64,000 nucleotides of DNA from Luzula sylvatica (GCA_946800325.1 OX326956.1:38223082-38287081); one strand, 5' to 3'. Shown: positions 47,130 through 59,464, counted from the first letter of the stretch. The notes: generated by a model from the letters alone, not told the origin. A program made the numbers and translations.

Positions 47130-48440
47130 AAAAACTTCAAAATACTCAATTTTCTTGTTTTCCTAAAAATACTTCGTAATTGAAGACGAACACAAGCAAA
47201 AAAAAAAATTTCAACAATTATGCAAAAATTTTAAAGCTAAAGTCTAACACCTTTAAAAAATAAATTATCCTATTTTAAGAAAAACGCAAAAAAATAAAGT
47301 CTAACATTAGAAAAATACTCAATTTTAATGTTTTCCTAAAAAACTCTGTAATTGGTGACTAACATAACCAAATTTCTCTCTTTTTTTTAAAAAAGATGTC
47401 GCAAAAATATTAAAAGTGAAGTCAACAAAAATAAACATTATCGTATTTTTCAAAAAAAATCCAAATGAAAGTCTAACATGAACAAAATGCCCAATTTTCA
47501 TGTTTTTTTTCTCAAGAAACTATGTAATAGAAGACTAACAAATGCAAATTTCAATTTTTTTAAAACAATTCTCATAAAGTGAAGTCTAAAAAAAAAATTG
47601 TCATATTTTTTTCAAAAATAAAATGCCAAGATTGAAGTCTAAAACGAGCAGAATACTTAATTTTCATGTTTTCCTCAAAAAATTCCGCAATTGAAGACTA
47701 ACATAAAGCAAATTTCTATTTTTTTCATTTTTTTTTTTGGAAAATTGTAAAAAGTAAAGTCTCACACCGTGATGGAAATCAATTATATTATTTTTCTCAA
47801 AAAAATGCTAAAATAAAAGTCTAAAACAAACAAAATACTCAGTTTTCATATTTTTCTAAAAAAATGTTATTGAAGACTAACAAAAGAAAATTTATATTTT
47901 TCTTCAAAAGTTCCGCAAAAATGCTAAAAAGGAAAATCTAACAGCTGCAAGAAAAATCAATTATCATATTTATCTAATATTTTTTTTCCAAAATTGATGC
48001 GTAAAACGACAAAAATACTAAATTTTTAGGTTTTTCCTAAAACAAATTCCGTAATTGAAGACTAAGACAAACAATTGTTTTTTAAATTTTTTGCAAAAAT
48101 GCAAAAATTAGTCTCTAACACCAACAAAAAATATCGATTGTCATAGTTTTAAAAAAATGCCAAAATTAAAGTCAACCATGAAAAAATAATCAATTGTCAT
48201 GTTTTTCTTAAAAACTTCGTAATTGAAGACTAACATGAGCAAATTTCAATTTGTTTGTCAAAAAATTCGTAAAATAAAAAATTTGAAGTATAACACTTCA
48301 AAAAAAATCAATTATCATATTTTTAAAAAATTGCCAAAATTGAAGTCTAACATGTGGTAAATACTTAATTTTCATGTTTTTCTCGAAAAACTTTGTAATT
48401 GAAGACTAACACAAGAAAATTTATGTATTTTTTTTTTATA
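47130..48440. repeat. AT-rich satellite-like array, about eight units of ~172 bp
   Basis: The marker CAATTTTCATGTTTT followed by GTAATTGAAGACTAAC recurs at about 47155, 47317, 47491, 47655, 47840, 48015, 48190 and 48365, steps of 162-184 bp. Each unit has a second half with CAATTATCATATTTTT and AAAATTGAAGTCTAAC, a diverged copy of the first half, so the array is built from dimers of ~86-bp monomers. Confidence 0.85.
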
Positions 48441-48586
48441 AAATTAATAATATCAATTCAAATAACTCTTAAATTCTCTTATTTTTATTTGTTTTTGCAT
48501 GACCGGATTTCATACATAATAACCTAGAAAATAAATTATCTAGAATATCTTCAATTATTTCTTTTTCTGCCAAATATTCATTCATA

Positions 48587-50111
48587 TCAAGTCTTTAATA
48601 TTTGATAAATATATTATATATTTTATACTCTTTAACTCCATGTCCTTTCAATAAAACTAGCCAATTAATGACACATATTTTCATTTGAATCCCTCAAATT
48701 TACCCACCCCCTTATTTTTTACTTATTTTTGAGTCTCCTCATGAAACCACATCATCATGTTTATCATGATTATTAACCATTAGATTGTGTGATGTGGATT
48801 CATCACATACATTAATATTATATTTGATCATTTAAGACATGCATTTTGTATGAATATTTTTAAGTATTAATTTGAACCATTAGATGTAGTGATGTGCTTT
48901 AGTCTCAATCATTAATTTTTTTGTTAGATTTTTTGAAGATCATATTTTGTGTAGTCATTTATGTGTCATTATTTTTCACCCTGTTTTAAACATTCTTAGA
49001 AATCCATATCATCCTACATTAATGATGTGACATATTATTATTGGTTAGAATCACATTAGACCAAGTCTAATCAATTGTTTAACATTTCACATAAGATTAC
49101 ATGATCAAATGTGAATGTAATGAAATATGAAAAGTTCATATATGAAATACTAATAATTTAATATGTAATATCATAAACATACAACATATGTTAGTATTAT
49201 TTTAGGAAATTTAGTTTTATGAACCCATCAAATATATTCATATCAATTTTCGCTTTATTTTGATATCCATATTAGGATAGTTCATACACACCGTTTTTCA
49301 TAATTTCAATTTTTAAAGATATTATGAATGAAAATAAAATGCCAAAAAAATACATATTTACATAATATATTTTCAAGAATTTTATTTTCATAATAGAATT
49401 TTTAAGTATTGTTATTTATTTTCTAAAAGTTATAACTATAAGAATCTCATATAATACTAAGTACATTATCTTTGTGTTTTTGAGCAAACAAATTTTTTTC
49501 AAAATATAATAGAATTAAAAAATATTGTATCCGTCTAAATAACTTTTTAAACTTATAAACACCTATCAAATTCTATTGTTATTTTACGAAATATAAAATA
49601 AATATAAAATCATATGATATAAAATAATTTGTATTTATGTTTATTATAAATTAAATTTTGATATTATTTATTAAATTACTTGAACTATTAAGTTTTGTAT
49701 TATTTTATATTTTTTCATTCCATTTTGAATCAATAAAAAATATTACTACTATATAATTAATAATGTGTTACTAGATATGTTGTATGATTCATTATTTTGA
49801 ATATTTGATATTGTATGAAATATTGTGAACAACGATATAATATTTGTTGTTATGTTTTTTAGTTAAATTGTACTATATCTTATTCTTATATATTATTATA
49901 TAATGACACTAATATAAATATTATTGTTTGATTAAAAAAAATGAGATTTATTGTTATCATAATGTTAAATATATGAATAATCATAGAAAAATTAATTCAA
50001 ATAATTTTATTTTAAGATAATATCATTAATATTATCATACAAATATGTAATTTGTATTACAATAAAAAACATAATTTACATTCTCGCCGTGTAGCGCGAG
50101 TATTCTCCTAG
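48587..50111 (+). mobile_element. Probable non-autonomous Helitron
   Basis: The right end has the Helitron signature: a short hairpin (CTCGC...GCGAG at 50083-50100), then CTAG at 50108-50111 followed by host T. The left end is less sure; TCAAGTCTTTAATATT at 48587 follows an A and begins AT-rich DNA of the kind seen at AtREP-type Helitron starts (with CTAGCCAATTAATGACAC downstream). No Rep/helicase is encoded. Confidence 0.55.
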
Positions 50112-51193
50112 TTTATATTGAAACTTGAGACTTCAATAATATCAAATTTAAAACTCTATGAAGATCAATAAACTGGATTACAACCAACGGTCATATATAA
50201 ATAAAATTAATGTGTAAAAAAATAATGCACGTAAAGTAAATGTGCATAAAATAAAGACAAATATATTTGCTACTTCTGGTGCTTACTTGAAACGTGCAAC
50301 TTCTGGTTGCAAAAAATAAATAAATATTAAACAAGTGAATCAACAAAAATGATTATATAACTCCAAATGCTTTCAATGAGAATAATATTACGACTATAAA
50401 TATTTTAAACACAAATAATCGTATGGATCAACAAAAAGAATCTAGCAACTTCAAAGTGCATCAAAGAATATAGTTGAAACTTCAAGTGCATCAATAAAAA
50501 CAAATTTTGAATTTCATAAGTATCAATAAATTTGCAAAGAAAAATAAACTTGAAGTTTGTGGTACATCAATAAACTCGCATGCAATTTTTGATGCATTAA
50601 TAAAATAAATTGTACAGTTTATGGTGCATGAATGAAAATAATAAAGACTATCAAAACAAAAGATATTACTATTAGATCTCATAAATTTAAATAATACAAA
50701 ACCCGAATTCAAATAAGGAAAAAATCGCCACAGAAAAATAATAAAAATAAATAATATAATGTTCCTTTAAATCAGATCCAAGGTTAATAATTACTGTAAA
50801 TCATTGTGTTTTCGATTTGATTTCCAAACAATAGAGTAATTTGTGCCGATAACGTGTTAAAAAAATGAAAGAGAGAAATAGTTAGAGAGAAAGAGGAGAG
50901 ATAAATATTTTTTATTATTTCATACAAATGATTATAATACATTATAATCTCTTATACAGGGGAAACAAAATTGACCAAAAAACTCTAAAATATAATAAAT
51001 ATTAATATATATATTTTTTTTGTCCGAATCACTACTCGAGAAAACGAGATATGACAAAAAAGAAAACAGTAGAAATATAGGCTCATAATTTAAGGACCAA
51101 GAGGGTCATTTATACATATTTCTTTTTTCTTTCTACGGAAATCTTAAAATTTCTAAATTTATTTTGGTGATCAATAAACTTATGTGCTATGAA
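50112..51193. other. AT-rich DNA, possibly the leader and LTR start of a minus-strand Copia relic
   Basis: Read on the minus strand, AACACGTTATCGGCAC (50841-50856) resembles a primer-binding site used by some Copia elements, next to a TGTTAAAA that could be an LTR terminus at 50855. The left side has repeated GTGCATCAATAAA words. No coding remnant is visible. Confidence 0.3.
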
Positions 51194-51320
51194 CTATGTT
51201 GCACCGAATACCGATATCGTTGCGAGTAGCGTATCCGATACGTATCGAATACGATTTTACGGTATTTTTACATAAAATTTAGAGTACGATACGAATTCGA
51301 CGATCTGAATATGACCGGTT
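51194..51320 (+). mobile_element. Half copy of a GATACGG-type hAT element
   Basis: CTATGTTGCACCGAATACC followed by GTATCCGATACGTATCG words matches the end of the element at 58179-58737. The other terminus is absent. Confidence 0.5.
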
Positions 51321-52939
51321 TTTGAAATGCCCTAAACAGGCTAAACTGCCTATACGGGGCAGGCTGTGGAAACATACAACGGAATTTTGTTAATTGGGTT
51401 AAGTTGGGTCAACATTCTTGGGAATATCTATAGTTGGCCCAACTGCTAAATGGATTTCTGACGTGAAATATATAAACAGGTTCATATCCACTAATATAGG
51501 GCCGATCAAAACAGCACTTCAATAAAAAAAGGTAGTTTTATTTGTTTTTATTAACATGTAATATTGTCAGCAGTATATCTTCCTTCCGCGGAGTTCTACA
51601 GTAACTCATTTTTTTTTTTATGGTAGTATCTTAAGAGAGTATTATGGATGTTTGTCAATTATTAATTAGTTAAGAGAAATTTTCGAAAAGCTCTAAATTT
51701 TTTGAATATTCTAAAAAACTCCCTCACATTTTTGATATTTCAAAAAATCCTATAAAATCAAATTTTTGTTTCAAAAAAATTCCTATAGGGGTTAAATTTA
51801 ATTTTGGATGATGTTAAATATTTTTTGGATCAAAATACCCTTATATTTTTCATGTTTGATAATTAAATAAAGTATTTTTCGTTATTTTTTTATTAATATA
51901 AAAAAAATCATAAATATTTTAATACATAATAATTTCAAAAAATTATTATATGTTATATTTATATAATTTTAATATTTATTTATTATTTTTCATGAAAAAC
52001 TAACATAAAAAATAATAAAAGAAACACCTTGAAATTATATTAATAGAAAAATACTTTTTTTAACATCTAGTTTTTATTTTCATTCTCTTTAGATGTATTT
52101 TATAATAGTTTCATGATCTTTTATTTTTTAAATATTTTCAGGTGTTTCTAATATTGTTATTTATTTTATTATTAATTGATGTTAATTTTTCATGAAAAAC
52201 AATATATAAATATTAATATTATATAAACTGTAAACATAATGTATAATAATTAATTTTTTAAAATTATTATATGTTAATTTGTTTATAAGAAATTTATAAA
52301 ATTATTGAAAAAATAACGAAAAATACTTTTTTTGAAATATCAAATATAAAAATTGAAGAGAATTTTGGTCCAATAAATATTCAACATCATCAAAAGTGAG
52401 ATTTAATCCCCGTAGAGTGTATTTGAAAATAAAAATTCTGTTAAAGATGTTTTTTTAGTATCCAAAAAGTGAGATTTTTTCAAAATATAAAAAATAATTA
52501 GAGTTTTTATTTTTTTGAAAAAATCCCAATATTCAACAGTAAGATTCGAATATATTTTTCTTAATTAATGCTGAGGAAAAAAAATTGTATCATACATATA
52601 AAAAGAAAATTTAATTAATAGAAAATATCAAAATTAATTTTTTTGAAAAACCTACCATAGAATCCCCTTTCGGTACTTATCTTTCGAACCAAATAAAATG
52701 TGTACAAGTAGAAAATTATGTTATTCTTAATCAGTGCGGTTCTCACAGGAAGAATCAAAACTCAAAAGTTAAAAAAGTAATAATTTTCAACCAAGCAGCA
52801 CAAATGGATAAGTCAACAGTTGACTTTACACAGTTCACACTGCTTCCATGATTCCAGTCAATTTATCACACTATATAATCGTCAAATTATATATCAGAAT
52901 TCAGGAGAAAAACAAATCCTAATTGATTCTAATATTTTC
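51321..52939. other. AT-rich intergenic DNA upstream of the bHLH gene
   Basis: Apart from the long-inverted-repeat element, no gene or strong signal is seen. The last 150 bp forms the bHLH promoter, with TATATAA at 52872-52878 just upstream of the ATG at 52940. Confidence 0.5.
51674..52527. mobile_element. Long-inverted-repeat element without genes (MITE/MULE type)
   Basis: The left ~220 bp and the reversed right ~215 bp share, in order, AAAACTC/AAGCTC, GGGG(A/T)TTAAAT, GATGATGTT(A/G)AATATTT, TTGGA(C/T)CAAAAT and AAGTATTTTTCGTTATTTT. Inverted repeats this long suggest a Mutator-related element. The nine-base flanks I tried do not match. Confidence 0.6.
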
Positions 52940-53524
52940 ATGGCAACTCCTCAGGAGTCTTCTTCAAAGAGACCGCTCGATCGAAAAACAAAAGAGAAGA
53001 ACAGAAGAGATCTAATGAAATCACTTTACTCCGAGCTCGATGCTCTCATCATAAGCTCATCTGCATCTTTATCATCATCTGTAAGCATAAAATTTTTCTA
53101 TGCGTCGCGTAATCTTTTTTTCTTACTATTTTACTTTCCTTTCAAATGTATGCACTATAATTTTCTATTTTTTAAGGAGGGAGGAATGAAACAACTTCAA
53201 GACCGACTAGACGAGGCGACAAACTACATAAAGACGGCGCAAGAGAGATTGGAAAAGTTAAAGCAGAAAAAAAATCAACTAATAATTTCTTCAAAATGTA
53301 CGGAAGATATTAGTATCGAAAGAAAATTGCCTCAATTAGATATTCAAGAACTAGCTGGTTCAGGTCTAAATTCGGTGTTAATCACTAGTTCTGGTCCTGG
53401 TAGAGTTATTTTCTACGAGTCGGTTCGAATGTCACTAGAACGAGGCGAAGAGGTTTTGAATGCGCATTTCTCAATTATTGGTGAAAAAACATTTATGTCC
53501 CTAGCTACACGTATTTGTCAGTAA
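52940..53524 (+). CDS. Small bHLH transcription factor, bHLH162-like
   Basis: Two exons, 52940-53080 and 53177-53524, give 162 residues. The basic region and first helix read RKTKEKNRRDLMKSLYSELDALI: the E-box-contacting Glu and following RR are present, but Arg replaces the usual His four residues before the Glu. After a Ser-rich loop, helix 2 and its coiled-coil extension read DRLDEATNYIKTAQERLEKLKQKK. The rest is an ACT-like C-terminal part. The wording matches the small bHLH118/120/162 group. The intron (96 bp) happens to be open in frame, so a read-through form of 194 residues is possible; splicing is favoured by the clean GTAAGC donor. Confidence 0.85.
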   Translation: MATPQESSSKRPLDRKTKEKNRRDLMKSLYSELDALIISSSASLSSSVSIKFFYASRNLFFLLFYFPFKCMHYNFLFFKEGGMKQLQDRLDEATNYIKTAQERLEKLKQKKNQLIISSKCTEDISIERKLPQLDIQELAGSGLNSVLITSSGPGRVIFYESVRMSLERGEEVLNAHFSIIGEKTFMSLATRICQ

Positions 53525-54412
53525 ATAAATTATTAATTATAAAGGGTATTTTAAAAAATGTTCATTGGAAGATGAAGGCTTGAATGCGCATTTCTCAGTT
53601 ATTTAATCTGGAGTTCGACTCAGGCCCGGTCCTGTATAATTGGAGGCCTATGGCATAATGTTATGATGTTTCGAAAATAGAAAATTATATTATCTCATAA
53701 TAGAATGCAAAATTATCTTAAATTTATAACTCCAATTTTAAAAAAAAAGAAGTTCAAAATATGTTTTGAATTATGATGAGAACGAGGAGTTCAATTTTTG
53801 AATTAGCAAAAATAAAACAAATTAAAGTGTAACCTTTTTCTTATATATCTTGGTACCCTACAATAAAAATTAGTTAAATTTACATTTTAAACCCTCAATT
53901 CAAACTAATCATGTTAAATAGAGAAATAATTAAGAAAAATGATTGATTTTGGGCTAAATTAGGGCTTAATCGAATACTTGATGAGGTTTTCTGTAAATCA
54001 TAGCTCATACTTGGTTACACATTTACGCCTGCAATTTTGTCGTTTACTGATATTTCAAAAGAACTATCAATTTTGTTATTTTGACCTCAATCGATTAAAA
54101 AATTAAAAATTAATGTTCATGAGTTATAAGTTATGACTCAATGTGGTAAATATACAATACAGTCTGTTATCAGTCTGTTGTCAAATAAAAAATATGATGA
54201 ATAATGTTAGTAAGCATTTAAATACATATAATTAAGGATTCATTTAACTCAACTGAAAGTTATTTTGCAGCAAAATCTCAGTTGAGTTAAATTTAGATCC
54301 CAATTGGACATAATTGCTTCAATTTTGTTTATAGTCTCAATTGTGCTGAGAAAATTAATGCATTAGAGTAAAAATTTAAACCCCAATTAGTTGAGAACGA
54401 GTAGAACAAACT
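53525..54412. other. AT-rich intergenic DNA, no gene seen
   Basis: Contains a short echo of the bHLH 3' end (TGAATGCGCATTTCTCAGTTATT at about 53582 repeats 53459-53480), a small local duplication. Confidence 0.6.
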
Positions 54413-55065
54413 AATTAATCCTACTAAAATATTTTATAAACATTTTTCTCAAATATTACGTTGCCACGTCATCTTTTCTACCCAAAATCATGTTATACCG
54501 GATATCAAATAGTAATCCTACTAAAATATTTTATAAACACTTTTCTCAAATATTACATTGTCACGTCATCTTTTCTACCAAATCATTTTATACCGGATAT
54601 CAAATAGCAATCCTACTAAAATATTTTATAAACACTTTTCTCAAATATTACATTGTCACGTCATCTTTTCTACCCAATCATTTTATACCGGATATCAAAT
54701 AGCAATCCTACTAAAATATTTTACAAACACTTTTCTCAAATATTACATTGTCACGTCATCTTTTCTACCCAATCATTTTATACCGGATATCAAATAGCAA
54801 TCCTACTAAAATATTTTATAAACACTTTTCTCAAATATTACATTGTCACGTCATCTTTTCTACCCAATCATTTTATACCGGATATCAAATAGTAATCCTA
54901 CTAAAATATTTTATAAACACTGCCACTTCATCTTTTCTACCCAACCATGTTATACCGGATATCAAATAGTAATCCTACTAAAATATTTTATAAACATTTT
55001 TCTCAAATATTACGTTGCCACGTCATCTTTTCTACCCTAACATGTTATACCGGATATATCAAATA
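54413..55065. repeat. 95-bp tandem repeat, about seven units
   Basis: Units run TCCTACTAAAATATTTTATAAACAC... to ...TTATACCGGATATCAAATAG. Steps are 95 bp for units starting near 54511, 54606, 54701, 54796 and 54891; the sixth is shortened by about 19 bp, and the outermost units are the most diverged (GTTGCCACG instead of TTGTCACG). Overlapping frames here are products of the repeat. Confidence 0.93.
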
Positions 55066-55408
55066 GTCGCTAAATTATAATTAAATCTCTCTAGCCCAAG
55101 GACCCTTTTGCAAAAAAAATAAATAATTAAATCTCTCCCGTCTCTTTCATTATGTCCCAATTGTCCCATCTCCTTCAATTTCAGTACATCTCCTAAATAA
55201 TAAGGTTATTCTTCACGCCTCTCACTGAAGAAGTCTCTCTTTATCGCCATTTCTTCTTTCTGCCTTCTCTGTCGGTGATTCCCTTCTTTGCTTTTTTATT
55301 TGCGATTATTTGCTACTTTTTTTTTCCGATTCTTCAGAGTAAAGTTCCAGCTGGGCTGTTTTCTTCTTATTCCTTGTCATCTGAAAAGAGGATAGTCTAC
55401 TCTTTAAG

Positions 55409-56951
55409 ATGAGATCCGTGTGTGTTCAAACAACTTCGTTCAAGGTATATTTTTTCCTCATTTTTTTCGATCCTCTTAGTTTATCAATTTCGAAATTTAC
55501 TTAGAATCAATTACCCCTCTCTCCAATACTTGAAATTTAATGTATTATTGATCAAATAATAATAATTGCAATTTAATAAGGTGTAATGGAATGTTTTTTC
55601 CAATTTCAGAAATTGGAAGTCATAACTTTAAAGGCAAAAGCCCGTGATGATAAGGTGATCGATGAAATTACTCTTAAGAAATTTCTTCGTATTTCAAGAT
55701 CCAAATACCAAACTCATTTCATAGGTATTAACCATATCTCATCTATTTCTTTTCTATTCACGTTTATCCTTTTTTTTATCAATGTATACATTTTTTGAAT
55801 TTTTTAAAACCTCTTAGTGGAGCAATTTTTAGATTGCGTTGATATTTATTTGAAAGCATTTATATTTAATGGATATTATTGATCAAGGAATAATAAATGG
55901 TACTGCGTAAAGTCTCATAAATATTTTTTCCAATTTCAGAAATAGGCTAAATTTTCATCAGACTTACTTCACTGCGGCCTTCTTACCTGTCAATTTAAAA
56001 TCCCCCCAACTCAGAAATGAAGCCATTGCAATACAGGTAACGAAAACTGATTTTATCTATACTGGTGTCATGATCATTGGGAAATTATACGTATTCGTGC
56101 ATATATGTTAAATTTTGTACGTTCGATAGTTTTTCAGTATAGAGTTTTTTATGGAATTAAGAAATTTATAATTTGTAATATTCTTCAGGAAAATATACTT
56201 TGTTTCTTGAAAAAAATATTCTTTTTAGTTTTAATTTAGTATCGAGGCTCATTCTCTCTCGAAGGGCGTAAGTATTTATATTCTTCACTTTTTAACATCG
56301 AGTAGTATTTCTGCTACTTCTTAACATTGTTTTCAGCAGATACTGTTTCTGCTGATTATTTAATTATTTCGCCTAATTATCCTTTTTATTTCTTGAATTA
56401 AATTTTACCTCAATGCATTAATTGTTTATGACATGCTTTTTTCCAGGTGAATCATTACTGTTTGAGATGGTTATACAGACATGAAATCAAATTTGCTCAA
56501 GTGGATTGCAATTTATCAGGTATTAATGCTTCTTTTTAACGACAAATGATGATGTCATGGATGGCAGATTGGAGATAATATCGTAATTTATTCCTCTCCT
56601 GTTCAGATTTTTCATTAAGATTTATAACCGTTTGAACAAAATGAGTAATTATTCCTCTTCAGGAACATATAGTTTTTTAGTTGTTAGGAGATTTAAATTT
56701 TTTTACGCTTTGATGCGTTGTGTTATGATAGTGATAGTACAGTTTGTCGAACCATTACGATTTTATGTTAAAATTTAATTTCCTTGAGGATATTTACGGA
56801 CAAACCACAATTTCTAAAAAAAATGACTGTATATAACACTTATTTCATTTATCTTGTGAATTTATATGACAAGATCTTTATTTTGATCAATGCAGGATGT
56901 TTAGCAAGATTGAAAAACAATGAGAAGAAATTACTCTTAGAAGTTTCTTAA
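55409..56951 (+). other. Unrecognised spliced unit, possible noncoding RNA or broken gene
   Basis: Five exon-like blocks with good splice signals: 55409-55444, 55610-55724, 55940-56036, 56447-56519 and 56896-56951. Exons 1-2 share one frame (MRSVCVQTTSFK, then a Lys-rich stretch). Exons 3-5 share a frame (FHQTYFTAAFLPVNL..., HYCLRWLYRHEIKFAQ, ending at TAA 56949-56951). The junction of exons 2 and 3 is out of phase, so the whole is not one ORF. Exon 5 and its flank repeat exon 2 (GAAATTACTCTTA...CCAAACTCATTTCA), a decayed duplication. No known family is recognised. Confidence 0.3.
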
Positions 56952-58178
56952 TATTTTGACGTTCGAAGACCAAACTCATTTCAAAAGTATTCAATCATAT
57001 ATGTTTTTTATTTTTGATGAATGTTTGTTTCTTCAAGGAGTTTCAGTTTCTATGTATGATTTGTTTTAAAAACGGAATTTCATTATGTATGATTTGTTTT
57101 AAAAAATTCTGAAAATGGAAGCTGTACCAAAATATGAAAAAGTGCAAGGATATATATACACATGGCAGCCAATAGTAATATGAAATCCAGGGGTTTAATT
57201 GAAACAATGCATCTGAAAAAATGTTGTCAAATAAGATGGTCTATTTCGAGGTTTTGACCAAAAGAATATAAGCAACAGTAAATGTAATATTGGATTATTA
57301 TGTGTACATACTAATTCAATGCTAATTGTTTTTTGTTTGTGAAGAATAATATATTTGAATGATATTATAGAATTGTTTGTTTATTTAATTGCACATTTTT
57401 GAACTTTAGATTTCTAATTTGACAATATCTCGAACTGTTATTGAGTTCTTTGATGGGTCTGCATTGTTTATCATTAATTGTTATTGATTTGTTAATTAAT
57501 TGATTTGACAAAAAAGTGCAGGGATATATATACACGTATGCACGTAAAAATTTATAAGTTTATTGCTCCCATATACGGCGTAAATTTTGGGTATATCTTA
57601 TTTAATCTCATGTTGTTTCTGTTAAAAAATTCACTAATTGTTCCTGTCTAACTAGCTTAAAACTGAAAAAGTAGGGAATAAATAAAAATAAATGGTAGGC
57701 TTTATGCATAAGTTTCTGTTTTGATTCAAATAAAGATAGGTGAAACTGGTTGAGACACTAATTGGAAGAAAGGCGGGGTCAGCAAGTTGGTCTTTGCATC
57801 TAAGACTTAATCTTGGTTGTGCTTATTTTATCTATCTAAGAACGGTTATTACTATTATTCCTTTGTTGTTATCCATCTATTATGAGAAATGTTTTTTTGT
57901 TGATATAATAAGATGCAAAAATGCTTCACCAGATGAAGTCCGATACTGAAATTTGTATATGCATTGCAAATTGGGTCCCACCTGTATTTATTATTTTTTG
58001 TATATAAAATATTATTTCGGGGGTAATTATGTGGATGAATTCGGCGATTCTAACATTCCCCTAATAAAATGAGTATTGTAATATCTAAAAAGCCCAAAAT
58101 TTGATCATTCTAATCATGATAGTACCTTGAACCTGATAGCTACAATTTTTTAATTATCATGTGACTTCAATTTATAAT
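56952..58178. other. AT-rich intergenic DNA, no gene seen
   Basis: A 69-codon frame at 57740-57949 has a hydrophobic middle but no recognised motif. Nothing else stands out. Confidence 0.55.
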
Positions 58179-58737
58179 CTATGTTACGCGGATACTTCAA
58201 AAATGCAGAAGTATCCTGAGGATACGGGTATCCGATACGGATACGGATACGATACGGCTTGGATACGTATCGGATACGCCACGTGGCGTGTCCGATTATT
58301 TTAATATTTATTTTTTTCGGATACGGCGGGGATACGACATGATACGGCAGGATACGGCTGGGATACGTTCAGGATACGGCTGGGATACTCCATTTAGGAT
58401 ACTTCGGCCCAATATATGTTTTGGCCCATAATATTTTTAAATAATTTGTATAAGATACTTCTATGATACTTCTAGGATACTTCTAAAACTAGTTTTACGA
58501 TACTTCTAAAATAAATTTAAGATACTTTTATGATACTTGTATTGTTATGTTGATTTTTTTTATTGTCATGATATTTAATTTAAAAATATTATTTATTTAT
58601 TTATTATATATAATATAAATATATTAAAATTATAACTATATAGCCGTATCCGTATCCGTGGTTTTTCAAAAATTACCGTATCGCCGTATCCGTATCGTAT
58701 CGGATACGATATCCGTATCCGTATCCGTGCAACATAG
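58179..58737. mobile_element. Non-autonomous hAT-type element rich in GATACGG
   Basis: Ends are inverted (CTATGTTACGCGGATAC and CTATGTTGCACGGATAC) and flanked by identical 8-bp TTTATAAT at 58171-58178 and 58738-58745, the duplication size of hAT elements. Both halves are filled with GATACGG / CCGTATC words in inverted order, plus a perfect CGCCACGTGGCG palindrome near 58277. No coding capacity. Confidence 0.9.
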
Positions 58738-59464
58738 TTTATAATCTCTATTAGATACGGATCGCTGCTAAATTTTTATGAAGGAATTATTGTTTCATTG
58801 TTGATAGGAAGTGTTCAGGAATAGATACAAACCCGCACACTTGTCACCATTTTCATTTTAACAAATTGATTCTTTTTTGTTTGTTTGACAATTATGAATT
58901 GAAATCGGTGATCATTGGAGATGGAAAGAGCCACCAAAAAGGGCGATTTCTACCAAAAGAGAGGAAAAATGAAAAAAAGTTGATACCGGGGACGGATGGT
59001 GGCAGATTAAACGGGTTCAAAACGAAAACCCGCGACCCTACATCCCATACAACAAACAGAGGCGACACAACCATTACTACCCCCCAGAACAAACACTTCA
59101 CAGGCCACCACAAAACAACAATGCAAGCTCGCTTAGGCAACCAGTACCACAAGCGCCAAAGCAGGGAGAGAGGTAGAGCCATGGCTGCTGGACAGTACCC
59201 TCGGAACCATGGTTCTGAAACTCGGACTCGGACTCGGACTCGGTTGGCTCCGGAGACTCGGAACTCGGACGACTCGGACAAGACTCGGACGAGTAAAAAA
59301 AAAAACTCGGACGCATAGTAAAAAAATCGGAAAAAATAGAAAAAAAAATAATTTTTTTTTAAAAAAAAAAAGATAACCATTCATAAACATGATACACACA
59401 AATTCAACTAATAAAACCTAAATTACTACATTAAAAAAATTACATTACATAACAAAATTAGTAT

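Noticed and set aside
54490..55040. Five overlapping similar small proteins
   Set aside because: They are one frame read through the 95-bp tandem repeat, each starting at the same codon of the next unit.
58892..59380. Hydrophobic 162-codon minus-strand frame
   Set aside because: It crosses the hAT insertion junction at 59207/59208 and is antisense to the retroelement ORF; an accident of composition.
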